From Tubiluchus corallicola (Eukaryota; Priapulida; Priapulimorpha; Priapulimorphida; Tubiluchidae): a stretch of DNA of 64,000 nt. Both the position numbers and the translations under genes were made by a program. Position 1 is the stretch's first letter. Each line of letters begins with the position of its first letter. Of this stretch, positions 1-12,299 are shown piece by piece. The stretch spans positions 156,099 to 220,098 of the forward strand of contig JAQGDQ010000202.1 in assembly GCA_030141605.1 (NCBI GenBank), read 5' to 3'. The notes under the pieces are model-generated. The model saw only the letters and a program-made list of their open reading frames with translations, made no database searches and was not told the DNA's origin.

Positions 1-156
1 CCATGTTAGGGAAGATTAACATTATGTCCTATAAAATTTTTCAAAGTTAAAAATTAGTCTTGAAACATCTCTAAATTATTGCACTTGACTGTTTCCACTG
101 TCAAACTCAAAAATTTAAAAAAAATTTGTAAAATTGAATTTTCGTTATTTTTGCAG

Positions 157-3100
157 CTATTCACTGAATGTTTGTCAGAATGTCCACAACGGTCCTAATG
201 GCTGCCCGTCAAATGCAGCAGTCTGTCAGCGGTCTAAAGATGGGAGCATCAACATGTTGGGAACAGTTGAATCACAAAAGATTACTGTTGAAGGTATACA
301 TTCTCATTTTATAGTTATTTTATTGTCAAGCCTTAGATTGCTCATGATTTTTTCATTTTACCCTAGTCTCAAGGTATTTTCAAGCGTGCTTGCTTTTTTA
401 GTTTAATTCTCATGGTCGAGTAAATTATTCTTGAGATTAATGGCTATTAAAATTTCTAATTTTACCAACACATACAGCACCTATTTAAATAATATCCTTT
501 GGGTAAAGCCAGATCAACTGTTAGTTTTGGTCAAATTTTAGATCAAACTTTGAGTTTTATTGTTGGTTTTTATTATACATTTTGCAACATTTTTCTGCTG
601 CTGCATGTTTCAGTATAGATTTTTAGGCATCTAAAAAGTGTATTATCAATATCAAACCATTTATCAAATGTTGGTTATGACCAAAACTGATTACTTGAGA
701 CGTAAATTATTTGCTGGGGCTGAAACTGTGATAAAATAGTTATCTGGCCTAAAACAGTCTAAAACTGAGGTTTATCAGTATGTCATTGCACCATTCTGCC
801 ATTTGAAGAAAAATTAACCTAGCAGCCATTTGCCTGGTGTCCTGGAGAAAAAGAGTATATGAGTGTGTTGTACGTCTTTGTTTTTATGTTGTACGACCAC
901 AAAAGTACCTCCAGAAATTTATGTTGATTATTTTAAAGAACATGATGACTTTTTTAAAAAGGTGATGGAAGAGTGATGTTGAAGTATTCAGATGGTGATC
1001 AAATGTGTGGAGGAACTTTGGCTTCAAGTATTATTCACTTTGAGTGTGGTCCGTCTGTTGGCCAACCTTCTCTACTTGTTAGGTAAGATTCTATTGCAAA
1101 TTTATTTTTTTGCTTAAGAACTCGAAGAATTGGTGAATGCTGTGTACCAAAAAAAGTAAAGCGAATGCATCATCAATCTGTCACAAAATTAAGCAGATAG
1201 GCAGCAAAACTTTTAATGAAACTTCGTGATGTTTTTATTTACCTCAAGTAGAAAAATGCATAGACAACCTTGTAAGTTTAATAAGTTTAATGTTCATTTT
1301 TTATTCATTTATGGGTTTTTATCTTGTTTGTGAAAACTTTATCAAAACACATTTTTATGTGTATCAGTGTTAGTAACAATGAAATTTTTTAATGGCTATG
1401 TGAGCTGTTTAGCCCGAGTTTTAAAATTATGGGGTTTTGATTAACTTGTTTATTGATATGTAAACACGTAATTGTCTAGGGGTTTCGCTTATGTCCGTAA
1501 TGTTACAACTGTAGTATTTTAAACAAGTTAATTACATTAACACGGATCTTGATGACCATCTGAAGCTGTGTCTCTACCAACACACAATTCAGTATATCTC
1601 CGCAAAGGTGCTAGCTCTTATTCATGGCTCTGAAGTAATCACTAATAAAGGTGATTGTTTATGCCTTGGCTTGCTGACAATGGTTACGTATTTCACAGTC
1701 TGTAACTGTGACTGAGGCCGGTAGTGTAAGTATAGCAATTTCAACCCCATTACTCTTTTAGAAGTTTAACCTTTTAGAGGAAAATCTGCACAGTTTTTGT
1801 CATTCTGTATGGTAAATGTTTTGGTGATAAGCGATATACCACATTCTTTTCGCCGTTTGACACCTAATCGATATTTAAACCTCGTGTTTATTTTCAATAT
1901 AGTTTTACAATACTTTATTGGTGTGTATTTTGCATAACTGAACTTATGATGAAGTAGTTTTGGAGGATTTTTGACTGTAAATTAAGTTAGTGCTTAACTA
2001 TCTTATTTCTGTGGTACTGTATGTGTTGAACTTGTTGAAGGAATGTCACGTGCCCTAATACAGCATGCTATGCAATCATTGATTTAACAAAAATCACACA
2101 ATTATCGAACTAACAGGCCACTTAACCTCGGTATCAGAGGCTAATAATTGGAGTACACTGTCCTTTCTTTTTGTTTTGAAGGATTTTAATTTCTGCATTT
2201 GTTATTTTCAACAAATGCATAGGAAAGAAACATTGTAAGTTCAAGAATGTTATAAGTTTGCAATAGTTCTTTCGTTTTGAGGTTCTTTTTCTCATACTGT
2301 TGGTGGATACGTTATTGATCAAATTTATTTGAAGAAAACAGATTTATTTACTTATGTGGTTGCATGTTTTTTATCATAGGGGAGACAAATTAAAGGACTG
2401 TGCATTTGAATTCATGTGGTTACTTATGTGGCTGCATGTTTTTTTATCGTATGGGAGACAAATTAAAGAACTGTACATTTGAATTATGTAGTTACTTATG
2501 TGGCTGCATGTTTTTTTATCGTATGGGAGACAAATTAAAGAACTGTACATTTGAATTCATGTAGTTACTTATGTGGCTGTATGTTTTTTTATCGTATGGG
2601 AGACAAATTAATGAACTGTACATTTGAATTCATGTAGTTACTTATGTGGCTGCACGTTTTTTTATCGTATGGGAGACAAATTAAAGGACTGTGCATTTGA
2701 ATTAATGTGGTTACTTATGTGGCTGCATGTTTTTTTATCGTATGGGAGACAAATTAAAGAACTGTACATTTGAATTCATGTAGTTACTTATATGGCTGCA
2801 TGTTTTTTGTCATAGGGAAGACAAATTGAAGGACTGTACATTTGAATTCATGTGGAAAACAAGAATTGCCTGCAAGCAACATGTTGAACCTCTGAATGAA
2901 ATAGCACCTGGCATTATTTATGAGCCTGATATTTCAACAAAATATGATTTCTCTAATATTTTTCAGAATCGGTAAGTGCAGTAACTTTTCGTAAAAAACA
3001 AAGCATTTGTTTCTGTGTATTATTATGCTTCGTGTCTTCTGTGTCAATATGAAATGATTAATAGCACCTTGCAGTAGTGCGTAGCATTGCTTTTAGAGAA

Positions 3101-6100
3101 TTTCATGTGCTCTGTTTTAGAACAAACATGATTTTAGATCAGTATAGTACGTCAAGAAGATGCTAATGTTTTTGTTACGTAAAATACAAACTTGTTTCAT
3201 TTAAGTACTTTCAAGTGTTGTAACATCTTCAAGATAATAATACTGAATACATCATCATCACTATAGTATCCAGTTTATGATTTGGGTTAGAGAGTTCTGT
3301 TTCCAAGCAATATAGCTGTGAATTCTAATTCTAATTTAGTTTTGTTTCAATCTCTTTTAATGGTCCAAAGTGTGTTGTTAGGCACTTTTTCTTGCTGTAT
3401 CAGCAATGTTGGCACCTATCTGGTGTGCCATCTATAATAGGTTCCGTTGCAGGGAAATTAAGAATTGCAAAAATAAGGTGTAACTTGAGTCTCACTATAA
3501 TGCTATTGCAGTGGAAAGCCACTTGCATTTTAACCACTTTTAAAATGAAAACACCTGATTGTTCTTGCAGCACAATAGAAGTGAAGGGTGATGTGAGAGG
3601 AGATGACAGTTACGCCTACCTTATCAATCTGATCGATTCTGTTGAATCTTCACTTCAACACTGTAGAGGTGCAAGCGTGTGTCAAACAAAGGGCACGTTT
3701 TCTAGAAACATTGGAGTTGCAAAACAAGCCTTAAGGCAGTATTATGTTGAAGGTAAATGTCTTTTAGCAATGGAAAGATTTAATCGCGTGTAGTTGTTAT
3801 TTAAAGTCATGCATGACAAAGTCATAATGTGCTGTATAGTTGCTGTGATGTTTGCACTAATTGATTTTCATTTTAATATCTCTAGCGACGGCCATTACGA
3901 AGTGTGTAATAGTTTTCATGAGCTCATTTGTATAGTTCACTAGTATCTTCAGGCAGGTTTACCATTATTACTTATTACTACTAAATGTCATCGGCATTTC
4001 ATTTATTTTATTTTGAGGATAACTAGCTTTTATAATTTTTTGTGGCTTTGGTATAGTGGCTTTTTATTGAGTTAAATTTATCATTGATTACTAATAAAGG
4101 GTAATATTATAATAAGAAAATTCTGCTAGGTTCATTATAAATTTGTATCATGCAGTGTACAAGTAAAGATCTTAAGATATTATAACATAAATATTATTCT
4201 TAACGAATGCATTTTTTGTTCAAATATTGAGATAAATAGGCATATATGTGAAATACATAAAAAAGTTTTTTAGTTTGAAATTCAGGTTATCAAGCCAATA
4301 ATAACATAAATTTATTAGCTTAATGTTGACTTAAATGAATAGTGAAAAACAGTGCTCTAATGGCATGTTTTATGAATAATGCTTTTATGCCTATTTAGCT
4401 AGAGATTAGCTGAAAATTGTTTATTAGTATTTATATGCAACAGTGCATTTACTTTAACTTGCATTCACCTTCCTTAAATTTTTGTTACGTGGACGGATTT
4501 AAGTAATGGATGCAATTTTAATAAATGTTTATTTATTTATTTATTTTATAAATAACTATTTCATCATCACTGCGGTAGTTACTGTATTAACATTAACCTA
4601 ATTGTGGAAGCAAATAGAATATTTTCCTATGGAACTGATGCTGTGGATCTTCAGCGCTGCAATTTACTGATCAATTCCTAAACTGATTTGGACTGTTTTA
4701 TCAAATTGTTAGTGAAGAAATATTCAAAGATTTAATTTTCTTAACTGCATTGCCCTAGAACTGTAATACATTTATTGCTTTTAATATGTAAAATGTATGT
4801 CATTGTTGTGTTCATGTTAAATATGTGTTTCTATATATATATATATATATATATGTACAATTGAAAATGTGTATTACAGGAAATACAATTGAAATGGTAA
4901 TCAATGGTTCAAGTGCGTGTGGGAAAAATCCTAAGAAAACTGCACAAACTAATATACTTTTCCACTGCATTCCTCCTGGAAGTGGTAATACGGTGAGCAA
5001 ACATTCTTCGTTTTTTGCTCTAACTAATGTTGTATAATTAAGACCTGCAATAATAACCACATTAATGTTATCAAAAAAAATCACTGATTATTTATTAGTT
5101 TCACTTAGAATTTTCCAACTTAAGAGAGTTGTTAGTCGTAATTGTTAAGTATGTATTTTCAATCGTGCATTGTCAACAATTAAAGTTGGTAAAATTGTAA
5201 TTGAGAAATTTTGTGTAGGAAGTATGTTTTAGCACATCTAGCTTTAAGATGTTTCTTGTTGAAATTGTACTACTTCCCAAACATAAATCCATTTTTTAAA
5301 TTTCTTTATTCAGTTATGTTCAAAATTTTAAACTATCATTATAATACAACGTACAAACTATTACCTTTAAAGCACATTTGCCTACATTGTTATATTTACA
5401 AAACTGTAGTGTAACATTGAACATACATTGCAAACACAATTGTCTTGTTCATCACAAGGTTAATGTGTGTAACATCTTATAATCTTAACCTTAACTTAAC
5501 ATCTTAACCTTTTTGTCTTATAATCTGAATATGCTAGGATGTTTCATTTTTATTATTGTTCACCTTATAGAAAACCGCCAAATTTCACTTGATTTCTAAT
5601 TTTCTATATTATATTGCAGAACACTAAAGTAGTTATGTGAAAAAAAGTTTAATGTTCAAATTTTGTTAGAGACTGCCATAAATGGCATTGAATGGCCTTG
5701 GTCATTAATTAACATTATTATTATCATCATCGTTAATTAACTTGTTGGTTTATAACAAACAACGATCAGTCAAACTAAACATTGACTATTGTTTTATGTT
5801 GATGTGCCTGGATTTCTATCTAGTAGAAATAACGAAATACAGTACACCATTATGCGTGTTGCCGAACTACTTTATTTACAATGCGTTCTGATGCATTAAT
5901 ACATAACAACTATTTTATAAAGTTTTACAACTTAAAATCCTACTCTTATTCCGAATATTCAATTTAATGTTAACTTGCTGTAAAACTTGTTTCTTTTGAT
6001 TTTTTATCACTTTGTTGTCAGCGGTATTAAATTTGAAGAACCGCCATTTTTTGGTGGGTGAGACGAATGATATTATGAGTTCAGTCACGTGGTCACCAAA

Positions 6101-8029
6101 GATCAGTAAACAAACGTCAGTAACTGAAGACACTTTCTGTGCATTGTACATCATTCTCGTTCGCTCGCATCAAAGATGCGAAACATGGTTACCTTTAGGC
6201 AATGCACTCGTTCGAGACTTGCCAGAAAAAGGTGAGTTATGTAATTTCTAAGTCTCTTTTGTTTAATAATAACTATGAATTCCTTGTGTAATCAGAATAA
6301 TGCATTAAAAAAATTCATTGTATGATGGGGGTTATATAGCCCGTTAACGCAGAGCATTTCAGTTTTGAAATTTATTCTGATCATACAGAGGAACGCCAAT
6401 GAGCCTAATGGCCCATTTACTGATGAAAGGAACTGCTAAAAAACTGAAAGTGCGAGAATCAGGCAACACTTTGACTCGAGACCTTGTAATTAAGACACAT
6501 ACATCCGCCGTTAAACCATCAATCAGTCCTTTGTGACCTACATCTTTTTTAGATATAACTGATCAAATAAAAGCTGGATATTAATTATTAAATCTAACTG
6601 CTCATTCAGTTTATTGGAGAAAGGTGAAGCTAAGAATTTTAAATCATTTGGATTTGAACCTGTGATGACGCTGTCGTTTCATTGTCAGTCTTCATTATCA
6701 GGATGTGTTTTAAATTTATTTCATGTCTTTCAGAGTAAGCCAGAGTTCGCTTATGAATCCGAGGATTGCAGTTACGTATTTGACTGGTATACTTCAGCTG
6801 CCTGCCCTGATGAGTAAGATGTGTTAAATTGCTTGTTGTGCATTGTTAATAGGTCTGCTTTTAGCGATTAAGTTATTAGTTATTAAGTTAAGGAATAAGT
6901 TTTCTCATATTCAAACCAGTTAATTTTTGCCTTCGTTATCAATGGAAAAATTTATATTGATAATGGGATAACCAATGTGATGTTCACAGATATTGTTGGT
7001 GATGATGATGATAATTATGATGATGATGCTTATGATAATAACAGCAGCAATTGTGATAATACTTGTGGTAGCGATAGAGTTCGTGATAAAATGATAATGA
7101 TGTGGGTAGTCATAATAATAATAATAATAATGACAGACATTATAATGCTAATGAGAAGAACAATCGTGATGATTGCTTTGATTTTTTTCAGTGTGTTGTC
7201 TGGTCCTACGTCACCACCTGCTCTCTCCGGAACAAGCTTGCCGACTGTTCTTGGAATTATTGGAGTTTTCACTGCACTCATTGTGATTAGTGTGGCATTA
7301 ATAGTCTTGCATCGGAAAGAGAGGCGAGTCGCATTATGGAGTACTGTTCGAAACTGTTTACCTGGTCGCCAGTATCAAAGATTTCCAGATTACAGATATG
7401 CCAGTGTAAGTACTTTTATTATAGGGAAATTGTATGGCTGAAAAATTTGTGTGTTCTGCTCTTTACAAAGTCTGCTACAGAGCTGCTTGTTAGCTCAGTG
7501 AGCCGAACAGTGGCTTATTGTATGTGCAGGTAGTGAGCTCAGTAGTGAGACATTTAATTATACTAGACACTCCATGTGTCTGCACACTATTGATGTAGTA
7601 CGCGACGTTAATAATACAACATGGTTTTTGGTAGTTTTAAGGATGTGAACCATTTATGGCACCCAGTACTGAATGTTCTATTTTAACTACTATGTTGCTT
7701 CAAGTTTAATCCAAAGCATTTTACTTCAACACATAAAGAGGAAATGTCATTGGCATTATATCAAATGATCACAGTTTTTGCTAAATAAAATTATTTAGCC
7801 TTGTTTTCGTGTTTTTGTGAGCTTTTAATTTGACATTATTATATAATCTTTACAAATTGTTTTGCAGTTATCATCTCAGTTTAATGAGGAAGATATAGCT
7901 CTATTATCAGAAACTGAACTTGAAGTTCCAGTTCAGTATAGTGATGAGTCGCCTTTAGCGGTTCAGCAACAGGAGTCCAATAGGAACCGACATGATGAAT
8001 ACGAGGATGATGATTTGCTGCTTAGTTAG
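157..8029 (+). CDS. IGF2R: Cation-independent mannose-6-phosphate receptor (IGF2R/CI-MPR-like), 3' part of gene
   Basis: Type I membrane receptor that carries mannose-6-phosphate-tagged lysosomal enzymes from the trans-Golgi to endosomes. Eight exons are read by splice sites and matching phases: 157-293, 962-1082, 2816-2971, 3571-3752, 4880-4992, 6734-6813, 7192-7405 and 7868-8029. They give about 387 residues ending at TAG. Exons 1-3 and 3-6 encode the last two CIMR/MRH lectin-type repeats, each closing with the cysteine signature C-x-F-x-F-x-W-x-T-x-x-AC (CTFEFMWKTRIAC; CSYVFDWYTSAAC). Exon 7 holds the transmembrane helix (LPTVLGIIGVFTALIVISVA, then LHRKERR as stop-transfer). The cytoplasmic tail of roughly 90 residues has a YQRF tyrosine signal and ends DDDLLLS, an acidic-dileucine GGA-binding signal as in vertebrate CI-MPR, but it is shorter than the vertebrate tail. 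The 5' end of the gene lies left of the window. Family identity is secure; orthology to vertebrate IGF2R is inferred, and IGF-II binding is not implied. Confidence 0.88.
2347..2815 (+). repeat. Six 73-bp tandem units carrying copies of the intron 2/exon 3 boundary of the CI-MPR gene
   Basis: The segment GGGAGACAAATTAAA recurs with starts at 2380, 2453, 2525, 2598, 2671 and 2744, and the real exon 3 start at 2816 is the seventh copy. Spacing is 72-73 bp. Each unit contains a T-rich tract, the acceptor region and about 40 nt of coding sequence matching exon 3 (through TTTGAATTCATGTGG). The first unit and the real exon keep the acceptor as CATAG; units 2-6 read CGTATG and lack AG. The array therefore arose by tandem duplication across the splice acceptor, most likely followed by amplification of an AG-less unit. 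Confidence 0.9.
4832..4854. repeat. (TA)n microsatellite
   Basis: Short pure TA tract ending 25 bp before CI-MPR exon 5. Confidence 0.9.
6022..6231 (+). other. Exon-like open segment in CI-MPR intron 5 (unassigned)
   Basis: A 210-nt stretch preceded by a good acceptor (TTTGTTGTCAG) and followed by a strong donor (AAAAAG/GTGAGT). One frame is open, but it does not fit the flanking exons, which join phase 0 to phase 0. In the receptor frame the segment hits a stop after two codons (CGG TAT TAA). Exons 5 and 6 join perfectly without it to complete the last MRH repeat. It could be an unused cryptic exon, a poison exon or repeat-derived sequence. I do not recognise the open-frame peptide. Confidence 0.3.
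6995..7135. repeat. Low-complexity GAT/ATAAT-rich tract
   Basis: Runs of GATGATGATGATAATTATG and later AATAATAATAATAATAATG in the intron before the transmembrane exon of the CI-MPR gene. The apparent open frames over it are low-complexity artefacts. Confidence 0.8.
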
Positions 8030-8337
8030 TTGAATATTTCTGAACCACTATAAATACAAACTTTCATACTTAACATTTCCTGATCATGTTCTTTTAATTC
8101 GGATAGAATGTTCATTTGCACAATGAATACAGCACAAGAATTTAGGAAAACATTTACATTTTTGTGTTATTGGCCATGCAGAACATTTTGCCATAGTCAT
8201 GAAAATTGAAGCTGTTCATAGCAGTGCTTAACTGTGATAAATGTTTGTGAAATGAGAGGGTCACTGTCGGTTGCTCTTGCAAAAATTTCACTAGAGTGCT
8301 GGCACTCATTTGAGAACTTTTTTGTCGTGGTAGGGAA

Positions 8338-8715
8338 CAGGGCCTATTTCAGCCTAGGCGAGGGGAAGTGGGGCGCATGAGGCCCCATGGGGGGGGCGAA
8401 GCGCCGGGGAGCGGGCGCTACTATGGTTGGCGCCCAGAAAATTTTTGAACTGCTAGAACGCCGGAGAAGAGAAAATATGGAGTTATACAGTTGTTAAAGG
8501 AAAGAACAATTGAAAGAAAAACTGCTTTATTCTCAAGACCAGTCCTTAATACTTGTCAATACTGGCAAACGGCGCGCGTGCGGCAAGAGAGGGAGAGAGG
8601 GAGAGAGGAGGCAGTATGTTCGCATAAAGCAAAAAATGTTACCTTGGCACGAGGCCCCCCTGGAGGGTGAGGCCCCGGGGAAGTATCCCCACTTCCCCCT
8701 TTGAAATAGGCCCTG
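8338..8715. mobile_element. Small non-autonomous hAT-like element (378 bp)
   Basis: It starts CAGGGCCTATTTCA and ends with the exact inverted complement TGAAATAGGCCCTG. Flanking 8-mers GTAGGGAA and GTAGTAAA match at 6 of 8 positions, consistent with a worn 8-bp target duplication. CAGGG termini plus an 8-bp duplication are hAT hallmarks. The interior is markedly GC-rich compared with its surroundings and encodes no transposase. A core near 8649-8677 is shared with the element at 20425-20629. Confidence 0.75.
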
Positions 8716-8723
8716 GTAGTAAA

Positions 8724-10672
8724 TGGTGATTTAATTTATTACTGAAATTCATTACCATTATGTTGAGTAAACAGGATTATGTTGGGAGTGATAATTTGCC
8801 CTAAAAATGGAGCTTTATTTTACATATATGCTTACAACTTAAGTGAAAGATAGCATTGTTTTATTATTGGTTTACAAAATCAAGATACATAAAATAAATT
8901 CCTTTTTGTAACAGTGGTATGTATTATTTTAACCATATCTGCCATTTTATGTGTTTCTGCCATGAAGAGGAAAATATAATATCAGTGGCCTAACATGTAT
9001 GAGATGTACAGGTTTATCATTTTTAGATCAAAGGAATTGCGTGGTTGTAAATTAAAGTAAGTTACACATCTTGCTTAATGTTGTATTTTTAATGCTTTAT
9101 GGTCATGGCAATCTAATCGCAATACAATCTATTGCTAAGTGAAAACAAGTGAAATTTGTTATTTTTGCACTGTTCAACTAATCACCTATAGAGTTCTAGA
9201 GAATGAAAATGAACACGATTAGTACAATTCTTATTGCAAAACTTAAATTTTTATTAAATTAGTGCTTGAATTATTTACATTACGAGAAATGAAGAGAATG
9301 AATAAAGAGAAACTGCAAGCCTAAACATTTTTCATTGCAAAGTATTAAATTTGCTCTTTATTCATTGAACATCTTTATAATTATGTTTGTACTGGGAATG
9401 ATTGGGTAATGGTTGGTCATTATAAAGTCTATGTAATTAAATACCTACATGCATTACAAGCTATGGCGGCTTCAGTCAATATTGAGCATTTGGATACACT
9501 GCACGTGGGCACATAGCACCTCGCCTGGTAAAGGTATAAAAGAAACATTATTTTTTTTAGTGAAAGAACAAAGGTTTTATTATTTGTTTTCCATTTCTAT
9601 ACATTTTGTTATTGCTTTACCAAAGAGTGTTATTGTTCAAATATTTTGCTTACAATTGTGAAATAATTGTATTAGGTTCCCATTTGTAAACCTTTTGAGG
9701 GTTTTTTACTGCTACATAGTTGAAATTGTAAGTTGGTAACAAGTGACAATTATTATAGTCAGTCTATTCCCTATGGACTATAGAGTATGTATATGATTAA
9801 CACTATGTTTGCTTTAATAAGGCATGAATATGGACACACAGTGAATTGTAGTTTGTTACAGTATTAATCTTTTTAGCAATTGCTAGTCTGCCTTTATACT
9901 AAAAACGTTAAAAAATGTTGATTGCTTGCACATTGGATTTTATATATAACATCCAATTTGTGCAGTAGGTTCATTTCTATTGGATTACCTATTAGCTAAT
10001 CAGTCAGGTATTAAGTTCTTTATCATTTTACATGGTCTAGTAATTAATGACAAGGTAAACTTTATTATTCACTGTGATTGTCTAGCAGCTGCTTGTTGTA
10101 GTTGTCTTCTGGCTGCTACGTGCTACTCAAGTTTCATAATAATGCGGTATAAGTTTTTCTAATCGTTGCCATTAAATTTTCATGTAAGTTACAACACTAT
10201 AATTAATTTTATGAGTACCACGTTAATAAATTATTGAATTTATTGTCTAATTATAATACAAAATCTATTGTAAACATTGTATTAGTTGCCTGTGTCGCGA
10301 TTTAATTTTGCAAAATATTAAATTTAAGATATGAATATTTTTTGTTCATTTTATTTTGTTATCAAGTTGGTTATAACTGTAAAGTCTAAAATTATGCAGT
10401 CATTTAACCCTTATTTGAACGAACTGAAGAGAAAGGTGTGTTATACGGTTTCATGCTGAGTGGATGTGATCGTGTGTTACTTGTGTAGTTTAAATAAAAT
10501 GGACATGAAAATGTAACCGCTACCTTGTCAGCAACCGCAAAACCATACTTCTAAATAAAGCTAGCTGCTAATAAATATATTTGTAAAGTTGTGTCACGTG
10601 CTGATAAGATTTTTACCATTACTGAATACAAAACAAATCCTGTTAATTTTCGTGCAGATTTATTGTTGCTAC
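8724..10672. other. Intergenic region, no gene seen
   Basis: AT-rich sequence downstream of the CI-MPR gene. An AATAAA-type hexamer near 8890 could serve the receptor 3' UTR. The short open frames show no recognisable protein or splice structure. Confidence 0.5.
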
Positions 10673-10870
10673 TGATATGGCGCAGGCAGGAGAGTTAGAT
10701 AACAGATTCATACTACATAAGAGAAAAAGTACAATATTAGTGAAATGGCACAAACATGAGAGCTAGATAGACGGTTTTATATTACACAAGACAAAAACTA
10801 CATTATTAATGAAATGGCACAAACAGGACAGCTAAATAAACAGACTCATGCTACAGGAATATAGCAGAAA
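10673..10870 (+). repeat. Three diverged tandem copies of a 68-bp unit
   Basis: Units start at 10673, 10741 and 10810 with TGATATGGCGCAG, TGAAATGGCACAAAC and TGAAATGGCACAAAC. Each is followed by AGAGTTAGATAA-type and ACTACATAAGA-type blocks. Divergence suggests an old local duplication. Confidence 0.7.
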
Positions 10871-12299
10871 AACGACTAGTATTAGAGGAGTACTGTTATT
10901 TTTTGTACCATTAGTGAATGGGTTTCAGCAGTTTATTTTCATTAACATCGTTACTGCGCATTATAGTTAAAATGTATTAGAATCAGATGTGTCTTCGTGT
11001 TTTTCCTTTAATTTTATATAATCAACCCAACACTTGCTGGAGTAGAAATGGGCAACTGCTTTTACATTTTGCCTTTGCGATGTTGTCTCTGAGTTCATTT
11101 CAGCATGGTGACCGCGAGAAATTTTCTTAAAACTAGAGAAAAGATCATTTGAAGATTGGTGCGATTTCCTGACGCAGTTGCTGTGCTTGTTAAAAAAACT
11201 TGTTATTTTTGGTGAACAACAAAATTTACTAAAGGCAAGCTAATGATAACGTTTCTTATGTGACATAGTTAACATTTTGCTAGTAGCCTAGTCCTAGGGC
11301 CAGGCATTAGTTTTTCACAAGTATTTATTTTTTATATTTATTGCTATATAGTATATGTGCACATTCAGGGTATGTCTTTTTGGTGAACCTTTAGACGTGG
11401 ACGGCTAGGGACGTAAAACTCGCAGGGCAGATACCCAAGAATGCTGGGTCAAAGGTTGACCTTCAGTTGTCCATCTGTTTTGGTGAGGCCCATAGAGTCG
11501 ACCTTTTGTGTCGACCGGTTAATTCCAAGATCGAACCAGGGGCACTAAAATGATGGGTGCCAATAATTAGTTGTCCTGCCTTTCTAGCATGATTGTGTGC
11601 TAGTGTATGTTCAACAATGGTTGCTTGTACCTCTTCTAGTATAAACCAGATTTTCGCTCGCTTGTAAATGACCACTGTTATTTAGTGACCAATATGTTTT
11701 TCGCTGCTCATACTTACATATATTATTGAAATTGCTAGTACTATATATTGTGTGTAAAACAAATGATGAGGAAATAGATTGATTGAATTGAATTGTGTGT
11801 AGCCTACTCCACTTGTGGTGAATATAGATGTCACTGAGTTAATATGCTCAACCCAATTAATATACCAGACTGCAAGTACACCTACATGCAGCAAATACAT
11901 GTCTAAATATTCAAGAAGCCATTTGTTTCAAAGCAGAATGGTATAACTTTATAAAGAATTGAACTTCTGAGTTCCAATAGATTTTCGGTGTCTCATTGTT
12001 AAAACAAGTTAAGGTCTAAGTACTGTATCTTTACATTGCAGAAGTACTAAAAATTAAGGTAATGTTTATGGTACCACTCTGTTTCTATTTATTCTACAAT
12101 CAGCTTTTCTAGAATTAACAAACTTTTGCATTAGCAATAGTAAATGGTTTGAATGTTTTGTCAAGACTGACCTAAGCATAGATAAACATTTTCAATATTG
12201 AATGTAAACTATCAACTTTTATCTGTTTTTAGATTTGTGCTGGACATTGGAGACATTTGAACTAAATTTGCATGTTTTGTCTTTCAAAACTGAAGGGAG
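10871..12299. other. Upstream region of the EEP gene, no gene seen
   Basis: AT-rich sequence. On the minus strand around 11525-11545 there is a GGTTCGATC block resembling an RNA polymerase III B box, but no matching A box was found, so a SINE is only a weak possibility. The promoter of the EEP gene at 12300 presumably lies near the right end, but no clear element is visible. Confidence 0.35.

Noticed and set aside
7030-7281. Open frames on both strands over the GAT/ATAAT tract
   Set aside because: They come from low-complexity repeats; only the exon part 7192-7405 is real coding sequence, on the plus strand.
11463-11675. Possible tRNA-derived SINE on the minus strand
   Set aside because: A B-box-like GGTTCGATC is present but no A box, tail or target duplication could be identified.
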